64,000 nt of DNA from JAAZBV01 sp964499695 (GTDB taxonomy: Bacteria; Desulfobacterota; DSM-4660; Desulfatiglandales; HGW-15). Shown here piece by piece: positions 8,303 to 16,443 of this stretch (position 1 is the first letter of the stretch; the number at the start of each line of letters is the position of its first letter). A model generated the notes under the pieces. It saw nothing but the letters and a program-made list of their open reading frames with translations, was not told where the DNA came from and did not search any database. Both the position numbers and the translations under genes were made by a program. The stretch covers positions 1 through 64,000 of the forward strand of contig CAZCMD010000003.1 in NCBI GenBank assembly GCA_964499695.1, in the 5' to 3' direction.

Positions 8303-10807
8303 ATGTACCGGAACGATATTCGAGGAAATCGTTTTATCATAATGGTGATAATTTCTCTTATTTTTTTATCCATGTTTGGGTGCGGGAACTCAATAGAGAG
8401 ATTAAAGGTTGATGGGGGCATGGTTGAGGGCACCTTTGAAGATGGTCTTCATGTCTTCAGGGGCATCCCCTATGCTGCTCCTCCTGTTGGTGACCTTAGA
8501 TGGCGTCCGCCGCAGCCTGTTCGTGAATGGCAGGGGGTACTGAAGGCAGATAAATTCGGTGCTCCGCCAATCCAGACAAATGCAGCACTGGCCAGTGTAC
8601 CCATTAAACCGGATGAAGACTGCCTTTATCTTAATGTCTGGACGCCTGCAAAGGCAGCCACTGAAAAACTGCCTGTTATGTTCTGGATTCATGGCGGAGG
8701 GTTTACAGCCGGTGCAACCGCAGAACAGCTTTATCATGGTGAGCATCTGGCTAAAAGGGGAGTTGTTGTTGTAACTGTTGGCTACCGTCTTGGGGTGTTC
8801 GGTTTTCTGGCTCATCCTGGTCTGAGCGCTGAAAACGATCAACATGTATCAGGAAATTATGGCCTGCTGGACATGATTGAAGGTCTCAAATGGGTTCAAA
8901 AAAACATCGCCGCATTCGGTGGTGATCCGGGGAAAGTGACGATCTTCGGTGAATCAGCCGGTGGCGCAGGAGTAAGTATCCTGTGTGCATCACCACTGGC
9001 AAAGGGCCTTTTCCATGGAGCAATTGCCCAGAGCGGAGGTTTCTTTCCGCCGGTACGCAGCGGTGTGTTCGGAGGGCCTGGCGAAGGAGTAAATCCCCTT
9101 ACTGATGCTGAAAAGGCAGGAGAAACATTTGCCGCTTCAGCTGGCGCATCTACCATACAGGAATTGCGTAAGATAAATGCGGATAAGTTGGAGTCCCTGA
9201 GTTTTAATCAGCCAGGCGTTAAGGGACCTGTATGTGACAGGTGGGTGATCCCTGACGATCTTTATAAACTCTACCAGGCCGGCAACTATAATCACACCCC
9301 AATAATTGTTGGATATAACTCAGACGAGGGTGCAAATTTCGGAAAACCGGGAACACCCGAAGAGCATATTAATAATGTACAAAAAAGGTATGGTCCTTTT
9401 GCTGAAAAGATACTTGAACTCTACCCTGCAGGGATGGATACTGCCGCCAGAATGGCCCGTTATCTTATGCGCGATGTCTCATTCGGATGGCCGGACTGGA
9501 CATGGGCAAGATTACAATCAAAGACCAGTAAATCAAAGGTATTTTTTTACTACTTTGATCACCATCCTGATTATCCGCCCGATTCACCAAGGGCAGGTTT
9601 TGGTGCGGCACACAGTGACGAGATGCCCCTTGTCTTTCATCAGTTCGGTCTGCCCGGACGCCCTGAGAAAAATGATGTGGATCTTGCAATGTCAGAAACG
9701 ATCATGTCTTACTGGACCAATTTTGCCAAATACGGAGATCCAAACGGTGAAGGGTTACCTGAGTGGCCGGTGTTCGTGGAGGCAAAGCAACAGGTGATGC
9801 ATTTTGCAAAGAGAGTGGAGGCTGGGCCGGTAGTTAATGAAGAAGGTATAAAGGTTATTGATGATTATTTCAATTGGCTTCGTTCTGATAGCAGACAGGC
9901 CCATGATACAACCGGACCATACAAAGTACTTATGGAAACGGACCCATCCCTTCCCGGTCACACCATATTCCGGCCTGAAAATCTGCCGGGAGTAAATGGA
10001 AAGCTTCCAGTAGTGGCTGTGGCTCATGGAGGCTGTTATGATGTTGGAAATTTTTCTTCAAGTTATACATACGAGATTGCCTCACATGGCTTTCTTGTTA
10101 TTGCCAATGGAAATATCAGCAAGGAACTGGAAGAGGCAGCTGAGCAGGCGATCGCTGCAAGACAACAGGGAGCAAATCAGTCAGTGGAAACCCCATCCGT
10201 TGACCTTGCTACCAAAGTTCCACAGGAGCAGCTTACCAGATGTAAAACAGATAAACTGTTTAATGCAATTGACTGGGCAATAGAACAGAACAAAAAACCA
10301 GGAAGCATTTATAATAACAGGCTTGATACCAGCGCCATTGCTGTAATGGGCGCTTCATGTGGCGCGCTTCAGGCCCTTGATGCCTCCCTTGATACCCGCA
10401 TTAAAACAGTGGTATTTTTAAACAGCGGGATCATGAGAACAGGTATCCCTGAGGGAGAAGAGGTAAAAAAGGTAATGGATTTTTTGAAACTGCCAGGTCC
10501 TGATCTCCTTAAAAAACTTCGCACACCGGTAATCTACCTGAATGGCGGCCCGACTGATATTGCATATGATAATTCTGAAAAGGATTTTGAAGAGATAGAG
10601 AATGTTTTTGTGTTTAAAGGCGATCTTGATGTCGGGCATGGTGGTACATTTTTTGAGCCACATGGCGGAAAATTCGCTGAAGCTGCAACCCAATGGCTTT
10701 TGTGGCAGTTAAAGGGAGATAAAAAGGCCGGTGAAATGTTTCTTGGTGATAAATGCGGGATATGCACGGATCCTGAATGGAAAGTTAAAAGGAAAAATCA
10801 GCCGTGA
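8303..10807 (+). CDS. Fused esterase: type-B carboxylesterase plus C-terminal alpha/beta hydrolase
   Basis: 834 residues, far longer than the usual 500-550. The start follows GGAGAG. An N-terminal lipoprotein-like signal ends in SMFGC. Residues about 36-530 are a COesterase closely similar to the product at 3753, with HGGGF, FGESAGG (Ser about 218) and AAHSDEMPLVF. Residues about 545-815 form a second alpha/beta hydrolase: AVAHGGCYD, nucleophile elbow MGASCGAL (Ser about 685), and GHGGTFFEPHGG near the C-terminus with a candidate His. The second half resembles small exported lipase or acetylhydrolase-like proteins; its substrate is unknown. One chain would carry two active sites, which suits stepwise removal of different ester groups from one molecule. 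Confidence 0.88.
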   Translation: MYRNDIRGNRFIIMVIISLIFLSMFGCGNSIERLKVDGGMVEGTFEDGLHVFRGIPYAAPPVGDLRWRPPQPVREWQGVLKADKFGAPPIQTNAALASVPIKPDEDCLYLNVWTPAKAATEKLPVMFWIHGGGFTAGATAEQLYHGEHLAKRGVVVVTVGYRLGVFGFLAHPGLSAENDQHVSGNYGLLDMIEGLKWVQKNIAAFGGDPGKVTIFGESAGGAGVSILCASPLAKGLFHGAIAQSGGFFPPVRSGVFGGPGEGVNPLTDAEKAGETFAASAGASTIQELRKINADKLESLSFNQPGVKGPVCDRWVIPDDLYKLYQAGNYNHTPIIVGYNSDEGANFGKPGTPEEHINNVQKRYGPFAEKILELYPAGMDTAARMARYLMRDVSFGWPDWTWARLQSKTSKSKVFFYYFDHHPDYPPDSPRAGFGAAHSDEMPLVFHQFGLPGRPEKNDVDLAMSETIMSYWTNFAKYGDPNGEGLPEWPVFVEAKQQVMHFAKRVEAGPVVNEEGIKVIDDYFNWLRSDSRQAHDTTGPYKVLMETDPSLPGHTIFRPENLPGVNGKLPVVAVAHGGCYDVGNFSSSYTYEIASHGFLVIANGNISKELEEAAEQAIAARQQGANQSVETPSVDLATKVPQEQLTRCKTDKLFNAIDWAIEQNKKPGSIYNNRLDTSAIAVMGASCGALQALDASLDTRIKTVVFLNSGIMRTGIPEGEEVKKVMDFLKLPGPDLLKKLRTPVIYLNGGPTDIAYDNSEKDFEEIENVFVFKGDLDVGHGGTFFEPHGGKFAEAATQWLLWQLKGDKKAGEMFLGDKCGICTDPEWKVKRKNQP

Positions 10808-10855
10808 TTTAGTGGAGCAAAATAAAAATTCTCATACCATGAATATCCGAATATA

Positions 10856-10898
10856 CATTAAGCCCCATCCGGCAATCCTGATGGGGCTTAATGTTTTT
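10856..10898 (+). terminator. Rho-independent terminator
   Basis: A perfect 14-bp stem, CATTAAGCCCCATC at 10856-10869 paired with 10880-10893, has a 10-base loop and is followed by TTTTT. It closes the esterase operon and also separates it from the convergent SPFH gene. Confidence 0.93.
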
Positions 10899-10908
10899 AA
10901 ACAGTATC

Positions 10909-11934
10909 TTACTTTTCCTCAGGAGCCAGACTCTTTACACCCAGGGTCTGAATAAGTTCATTTATATTTGTTGTCTTGAGATTCATACCGCCTTCTGACA
11001 CAGGAAGGAGTATGATCTTTTTACCCTGTATTGCCTCGGCGATCTTCAGTTTTACCATAGCTTCGCCACCTGCGCTTGCCATGGCCTTGTTCATCTCAGT
11101 GATACCCTGTGCCTCTGCAATCCCTTCTGCCTTTATCGCCTCTGCGATAAGCTGCTGTTTTTCAAAATAGGCATCTACTTCAATTTTTGCCTTCTGGAAT
11201 TCACCATCCACATCGGCAATCATCTGATTTACTTCACCTCTTGCGTCTTCAAGTTTTTTATTATACTCCTCAACAATGGCATGCTGTGCGGATTTGTTTT
11301 TTTCCACCATTTGATCAGCCACCTTTTTATCTTCAATTGCCTGCTGGTATTTTTCATTAAAGCGGTAATCCTTGGTCAATACCTTTTCCACTATTATCCC
11401 CATAGGATCGAGCATCTCCTGGAGCATTTTTTTGGCCTTAAAAGCCTGTGCATCACGCTTTCCTGCCACATAGAACTCTTCGGTCTTCAACTCACCGAAT
11501 ATATCCCTTGGTTTGCTACGTGATACTGTGCGGATTATCTTATCCCTGAGTTCCATGTCATTTCTTGCAACATTTTGTATGATAATATGGGCCTTGGCTG
11601 GATCAATCCTGTAGGCAATGATCATATCAAGGCTGATATCATTACCATCGATGGTTTTAAAAAGAAGGTCATCCCTTGTACCTCTGTCTCCACTCCTTTC
11701 ATGTGTAAACTCCAGGTTCTGAAGCTTTGTATCAAATGTATTCCAGTCATTGATAAAGGGGAGAAAAAAATAGGTTGAACCCGGTTCATATACCTTTTCC
11801 TCAACACCCTTCTTTCCCCAGAATGCTATCTTTTTCGTTCTCACACCGACCTCTGTCTCTCCTGTTGTATGTGGAACGCAACCGCTGAGTATAAAAATAA
11901 GAAGTGCTATTATAATCAGATTGATTTTTCTCAT
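10909..11934 (-). CDS. SPFH/prohibitin-domain lipoprotein
   Basis: 341 residues. The start at 11934 lies 1 base after the stop of the upstream SPFH gene, with GGGAGG overlapping that gene's end, which implies translational coupling. A lipoprotein signal ends in LSGC. A band-7 domain (about 25-200) is followed by a charged coiled-coil region (about 195-270, rich in E, K and A) and an AEAQGITEMNKAM-type tail, as in prohibitins and HflK/C-like proteins. Such pairs form large membrane-associated assemblies that organise membranes or restrain proteases. The specific partner here is unknown. Confidence 0.85.
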   Translation of the reverse strand: MRKINLIIIALLIFILSGCVPHTTGETEVGVRTKKIAFWGKKGVEEKVYEPGSTYFFLPFINDWNTFDTKLQNLEFTHERSGDRGTRDDLLFKTIDGNDISLDMIIAYRIDPAKAHIIIQNVARNDMELRDKIIRTVSRSKPRDIFGELKTEEFYVAGKRDAQAFKAKKMLQEMLDPMGIIVEKVLTKDYRFNEKYQQAIEDKKVADQMVEKNKSAQHAIVEEYNKKLEDARGEVNQMIADVDGEFQKAKIEVDAYFEKQQLIAEAIKAEGIAEAQGITEMNKAMASAGGEAMVKLKIAEAIQGKKIILLPVSEGGMNLKTTNINELIQTLGVKSLAPEEK

Positions 11935-11935
11935 T

Positions 11936-13027
11936 TTATTCGCCTCCCTTCTGGACATCAAAAAGATCAAGGGTATTTTGAAGATCAAGCGGGTTTACAC
12001 CTTTTGGTCCGTCACTTGGCAGGATGATAACATCAAGCCCCTTGTATACATCTGCCATTTTAAGACCGACCATCCTCTCTGCACCCTTCCCCTTTAGTGC
12101 CTCATTCTTTAGCCGTGTCTTTTCAGCATCAGCTAGTTTTACCAACAGGTCAGCTTCTGCAGTCTTCTTCCTGAAATACAGATCCTTTTCTGCCCGTGTT
12201 TTGGTCACATATGCCTTTCCCTTTTCCAGTTCAACAGAGACCATAACCATACCCTCCTGGGTGATCTTTTTTAATTTTGCCTCTTCTATGGCTGCCCTGG
12301 CCTCGGCCTGATTTTTAAATACAAGCTGGTCTTTAAGTTTCTTTTCTTCTATGTTCTTCTGGATCTCTTCACTGTATTTAAAATAGCGTACAAGTACCTG
12401 ATCTACCCTTATCCCTTTTTCATTGAGTTCCTGGTTCAAACGTTTTTTAGCATTTTCAGCCTTCTCCGTCCTCAGGATACTGTTGTAGAATTCTTCGGTT
12501 GTGAGTTCTCCCAGTGTCTCTTTCAGGGTAGGCTCAGCCTTTGGAATAATTCCGTTATCTTCAAACAAGTTTCCAGGGCCTATCTTGGTAAACACCTTGT
12601 AGGGGTCCTCTATGTGATAGAGGATTGATAAATCCACATCTACAAAAAAACCGTCCGATGTCTGTATATGGGCAGCCCTCTCCTGTCTAGCGAACGCTGA
12701 GGCTGTTTCAGAATAATTTGTGAGTTCCAGCACCTGGATGTCTCTTGGTAGAAAATGCATCTTTTGCATACCTGGGACAACAAAATGCAGGCCTGGGGTA
12801 TATGGCTCTTTCTGGATGCCTCTGCTTATACCTATTTTAACCTGCTTGATTCCGTACTCATTAGGTTCTACATATGTTAAAAAAGAATTGTAGAGAATGA
12901 CAATAATTATAAAGATAAAAATGCCAAGCACCATTCCGCCGGGGAATTTCAGTTTGAAACGAGCTAATGAGGGATTACGCCTGAGCTGTTCAGGAAATAC
13001 ATCAAATATTTTTTTATTATTTTCCAT
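11936..13027 (-). CDS. SPFH/band-7 membrane protein
   Basis: 363 residues, starting after AGGAGGAAGGAG. One N-terminal membrane helix (about 31-50, GMVLGIFIFIIIVILYNSF) precedes a band-7 domain and a long helical segment with repeated Glu/Lys/Ala. It shares architecture with the lipoprotein encoded 1 base downstream, so the two likely form a hetero-oligomeric SPFH complex like HflK-HflC, one anchored by a helix and the other by lipid. Confidence 0.86.
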   Translation of the reverse strand: MENNKKIFDVFPEQLRRNPSLARFKLKFPGGMVLGIFIFIIIVILYNSFLTYVEPNEYGIKQVKIGISRGIQKEPYTPGLHFVVPGMQKMHFLPRDIQVLELTNYSETASAFARQERAAHIQTSDGFFVDVDLSILYHIEDPYKVFTKIGPGNLFEDNGIIPKAEPTLKETLGELTTEEFYNSILRTEKAENAKKRLNQELNEKGIRVDQVLVRYFKYSEEIQKNIEEKKLKDQLVFKNQAEARAAIEEAKLKKITQEGMVMVSVELEKGKAYVTKTRAEKDLYFRKKTAEADLLVKLADAEKTRLKNEALKGKGAERMVGLKMADVYKGLDVIILPSDGPKGVNPLDLQNTLDLFDVQKGGE

Positions 13028-13404
13028 CTTTTCTCCTTCCTCCTAAGATAATTGAGGATCATACTTAATTTATAAAACAAGCGGGGAATACAGAAATTTT
13101 TGTTTTTTGATTCTGTGAAAAGAAATAACCGGATCACATAATATTCCGTTACAGGAAATCAAGGTAATAGAACCGTAATAAAAGGTCAATATCCATATTT
13201 GAATATAAGAAAGATGGTTTCTGTTTTATATAATCGTATTACATGCCACGGAACCCGGAGGTGCGTATATATTATATTTATTCTGTTTTCTTGCATAATT
13301 ACCGGGAACTATATTATATAATCAAATCAAAATTTCCGTTATAATAATTGCCCTTATCAGGGCAGGAGTATCTATTAAAAAAACAAATCAAGGAGGGAAG
13401 ACAA
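13028..13404. promoter_or_regulatory. Divergent intergenic region, SPFH pair versus nitroreductase
   Basis: About 375 AT-rich bases. I see no gene. A TATAAT at 13229-13234 lacks a well-spaced -35. A small hairpin GCCCT-TATC-AGGGC lies at 13351-13364 just before the nitroreductase leader. Promoters for both directions must lie here but I cannot place them with confidence. Confidence 0.4.
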
Positions 13405-14091
13405 ATGGATGTATTGCAGGCAATAAAAGAAAGAAAGAGCATTAGGGCATTTAAACCTGATCAGGTACCACTGGATCTCCTTAAAAAAATCATGGAGGAT
13501 GCCATGCGCGCTCCTTCATGGGCAAATACCCAGCCCTGGGAATTTGCAGTGGTTACAGGTAAGAAACTCAAAGCCATACAGGATGCCTATGTAAAACGCG
13601 GCCCTGCTGCCATGCCGGGTTCATCATCTGAAGTACCGCGACCTTCTGTATTTCCGGAACCGTTTGCCTCCCGTATTAAAAAGATGCAGATAAAGGAGAG
13701 GCGTGGCCGTACTTCTGAGCTCAGTAAAGAGGAGATGGAGCATAAGATGCTTATCAATTTTACCAATTACGGGGCAACAACCTGCATCTACCTGCTGATG
13801 GATAAAAGTTATTACCAGCAGGAAAAGGGCATAAATGTCTGGGGTATGTATGATTCAGGCTCAGCAGTGCAGAATATCATGCTCCTTGCTGTAAATTATG
13901 GACTGGGAACCATCGCCCAAGCAATGGCAGTCGTATACCCTGATATCATTCGTAAGGAGGTGGGCATCCCTGAGGATAAATGCATTGCATTAGGTATTGC
14001 CATAGGATACCCGGACTGGAGTAACGAGGTAACAAAAGACTTCCGTGACAGGGAGCCTCTGGATACTATAGTTAAATTTTACGGGTTTTAG
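13405..14091 (+). CDS. Nitroreductase-family FMN oxidoreductase
   Basis: 228 residues. The ATG at 13405 follows AAGGAGGGAAG. An upstream in-frame TTG lacks a site. The fold begins with the classic MDVLQAIKERKSIRAF, with RAPSWANTQPWEF (FMN phosphate and substrate loop) at about 33-45, and the conserved SGSAVQNIMLLAVNYGLGT region. The family uses FMN and NAD(P)H to reduce nitro groups, quinones or enones. About 40 residues around 70-110 (rich in basic and Pro residues) are a longer lid than in minimal members. It is monocistronic, with a dispersed repeat downstream. Confidence 0.88.
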   Translation: MDVLQAIKERKSIRAFKPDQVPLDLLKKIMEDAMRAPSWANTQPWEFAVVTGKKLKAIQDAYVKRGPAAMPGSSSEVPRPSVFPEPFASRIKKMQIKERRGRTSELSKEEMEHKMLINFTNYGATTCIYLLMDKSYYQQEKGINVWGMYDSGSAVQNIMLLAVNYGLGTIAQAMAVVYPDIIRKEVGIPEDKCIALGIAIGYPDWSNEVTKDFRDREPLDTIVKFYGF

Positions 14092-14117
14092 GAAAGCAGT
14101 TTCACCGCCCGTTCGTT

Positions 14118-14223
14118 TCACTCACTAGAGACGCAGAGGACACAGAGTTAGATGTAGTTTTTTATTTTATGACATATGCCTACAAATAAATAACTCTCTG
14201 CGTTCTCTGCGCCTCTGTGGTGA
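14118..14223. repeat. Inverted-repeat element (CTCTGCG family)
   Basis: Two imperfect 33-base arms, at 14118-14150 and 14191-14223, contain GACGCAGAGGACACAGAG and its inverse CTCTGCGTTCTCTGCG. They enclose about 40 AT-rich bases. It is a non-coding palindromic dispersed element that could act as a terminator between the nitroreductase and the glycosyltransferase. Confidence 0.8.
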
Positions 14224-14256
14224 ATCATTTTTAGATTAAAGTAAAGCTCAATATAT

Positions 14257-15000
14257 ATGAATCAAGTCACAAACATAGGTTACTCCATCATCATCCCTGC
14301 CTATAATGAGGAAGATTACCTCCCCCACACACTTGCTAACCTCATACAATCGATGAAGGCTGTCAGCAGATATAAAGGTGAGATTATTGTTACAGACAAT
14401 AACTCCACTGACAGGACTGCGGCTATTGCAGAAGAATACGGTGCAAGAGTCATCTTTGAAGAACACCAGCAGATCTCCCGCGCACGCAATACCGGGGCAA
14501 AAGCGGCTTCAGGGAAATTTCTGATCTTTGTTGACAGTGATACCATAATTACTCCTCTGCTCCTCGAAAAGACCATTAACACACTTGCTTCCGGGAGATA
14601 CTGCGGAGGAGGCACCATTGTCGAATTTGATGCGCCTTTGCCGTTACCCGGCATGGTTTGTCTTAAAGGCTGGCTGTTTCTTTCCAGAACATTTAAATGG
14701 GCATGCGGGGCATATGTCTTTTGTACATGTGAGGCATTTATTGAAACAGGTGGATTTGATGAGCGTTATTATGCATCCGAAGAGATTCACTTTTCCAGGG
14801 CGTTAAGGCTCTGGGGCAGGGAAAAAAGAAAATTATTTATTATCCTTGAAGAACCCATTATTACAAGTAGCAGAAAACTGAAATGGTTCAGCATCATGGA
14901 TCATCTTCGTATGTTTCTTCGTATGTTTGCTACTCTGAAGCCTTTACAGAACCGTGATGCCTGTTACAGGATGTGGTATCAACACCCGAGAAAAAAATAA
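14257..15000 (+). CDS. Glycosyltransferase family 2
   Basis: 247 residues with a GT-A fold. The N-terminus SIIIPAYNEEDYLPHTL is the nucleotide-sugar site, DNNSTDRTA follows, and the DxD motif is VDSD (about 92-95). A later segment FDERYYASEEIHFSRAL carries the acidic catalytic loop expected of GT2. No membrane helices are evident. The acceptor and sugar are unknown. No strong ribosome site precedes the ATG. The gene stands alone between two dispersed repeats, so it may have been placed independently of its neighbours. Confidence 0.85.
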   Translation: MNQVTNIGYSIIIPAYNEEDYLPHTLANLIQSMKAVSRYKGEIIVTDNNSTDRTAAIAEEYGARVIFEEHQQISRARNTGAKAASGKFLIFVDSDTIITPLLLEKTINTLASGRYCGGGTIVEFDAPLPLPGMVCLKGWLFLSRTFKWACGAYVFCTCEAFIETGGFDERYYASEEIHFSRALRLWGREKRKLFIILEEPIITSSRKLKWFSIMDHLRMFLRMFATLKPLQNRDACYRMWYQHPRKK

Positions 15001-15038
15001 GCAGGATCATATTTAAAGATAAAAGCAAAAACAAATGG

Positions 15039-15058
15039 ATGCCCGTCTGCACGGGCAT
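15039..15058. repeat. Short hairpin of the GTCATGCCCGC family
   Basis: ATGCCCGT-CTGC-ACGGGCAT, an 8-bp perfect stem flanked by ATGG and GACGG, related to the larger element at 2317-2392. It lies between the convergent GT2 and PQQ-like genes and may also serve as terminator. Confidence 0.65.
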
Positions 15059-15103
15059 GACGGTGAATGAAGATTGTTTAATGCCTTAAGACATGATTCC
15101 AGT

Positions 15104-16375
15104 TCATTTTAGTTTAAGGCAAACAACCTCTCCCTCAGAATCCCTGGCATAGAGATAGTCACCAATTAGAACAGGCAGAGACCAGCAGAGCCCGTTCAAT
15201 ATTTTCTTCCGATAGGTCTCTTTGAATTTTGTATCTACCATATTCCCCCAGATCAATTGGCCTGTTTCAGTCAGCATTATCATTTTATCGCCAATCCCTA
15301 TCAGGCTTCCAAATTCATAACTCTGATCGAACCATACGCGTTTCCCGGTAAGGGCATTAACGCAATGGAACCCTTTATCAGCCTTTACACGTCCACTGCT
15401 TAAAAAATAAATATTATTCTTATAAATAACCTGCGGATTAAAGGCAAACCACTCGTTTGGATATTTGGCATCTGTTGAAAGCCACTCCTGTGTCAGCTTA
15501 TCTCCCTTAAGGGTCAACCTCGCCATACCGTGCGCGCTGTGGTTGAGATAAATACCACCTTTATAGATATAGGGAGTTATTGCATTGCAGTTGGATTTTT
15601 CCTCCCATGTTTTAGAATATGTCGCTAATGGTTTACCGGTAGCCGGGTCCAGGATATAAAAACCTTCATTTGTAAAGATTGCTACGGCCGGTCGATTAAA
15701 CATACCTGAAGGTAGAGGCTTTGGTGTTGTATATCCTACAACATTGCCATCGCTCTTCCAGAGCAGGTTCCCTGTATCCTTATTAAAGGCCATACCATTT
15801 GTGCCGATGTTGAAGATAACCGCATCACCCATAATTGTGGGTGAACCTGGGAACCCCCACCAGGGTTTTTCCGGTTTATACTGCACGGCAGAGGCCTCCC
15901 AGATCTTTTTCCCTGTTTTGGCATCAAGGCAGAATATCTGCCCGAACTTACTCAGGGTATAGACCTTTCCTTCATGGATAGTCGGAGTAGAACTCGGGCC
16001 ACCCGGATGCAGACGCGGATCAAGTTTACATGGATAATCAAATCGCCATATCTCTTTACCGGTTTTTGCATCAAGGCAATAGACATAGTCTTTTGCCGTA
16101 TCCTCATCCTTTTTTGTGCCGTCATTTCCCATGGTATAAAGCAATCCATCGGCAATTGTCACCGAGCACATTCCTGTCTTGAGCTGCACCCTCCAGACTT
16201 CTTCAGCAGAGGCAGCAGTAAACTGCTTGAGCTCAGGTTGAAAATCATTATTAGGTCCAAGATAATATGGCCAGTCTGATGCAGCATTTACATTTAATGT
16301 AAACAATATTACCATGCAGATGATAATACCGCTGATCATATCTTTATTACCATTAAGCCCGATTATCCGTCTCAT
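15104..16375 (-). CDS. Exported PQQ-like beta-propeller protein
   Basis: 423 residues. The start follows AGGAGATGGC. A Sec signal (cut near NVNAAS) is followed by repeated blades of the PQQ-enzyme type: YCLDAKTGKEIW, FCLDAKTGKKIW, HCVNALTGKRVW and others at about 50-residue spacing. Such proteins are periplasmic scaffolds or outer-membrane assembly (BamB-like) or quinoprotein-like domains. No dehydrogenase calcium/PQQ ligand set is recognisable, so an enzymatic role is unlikely. It lies just downstream of the sigma-54 regulator on the same strand (68-base gap). Confidence 0.82.
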   Translation of the reverse strand: MRRIIGLNGNKDMISGIIICMVILFTLNVNAASDWPYYLGPNNDFQPELKQFTAASAEEVWRVQLKTGMCSVTIADGLLYTMGNDGTKKDEDTAKDYVYCLDAKTGKEIWRFDYPCKLDPRLHPGGPSSTPTIHEGKVYTLSKFGQIFCLDAKTGKKIWEASAVQYKPEKPWWGFPGSPTIMGDAVIFNIGTNGMAFNKDTGNLLWKSDGNVVGYTTPKPLPSGMFNRPAVAIFTNEGFYILDPATGKPLATYSKTWEEKSNCNAITPYIYKGGIYLNHSAHGMARLTLKGDKLTQEWLSTDAKYPNEWFAFNPQVIYKNNIYFLSSGRVKADKGFHCVNALTGKRVWFDQSYEFGSLIGIGDKMIMLTETGQLIWGNMVDTKFKETYRKKILNGLCWSLPVLIGDYLYARDSEGEVVCLKLK

Positions 16376-16443
16376 AAGCCATCTCCTGTAAATAAATTAA
16401 TAGATAGGCAGTATAAACCAGCCAAAAGGTACCCCTTTCTTTT

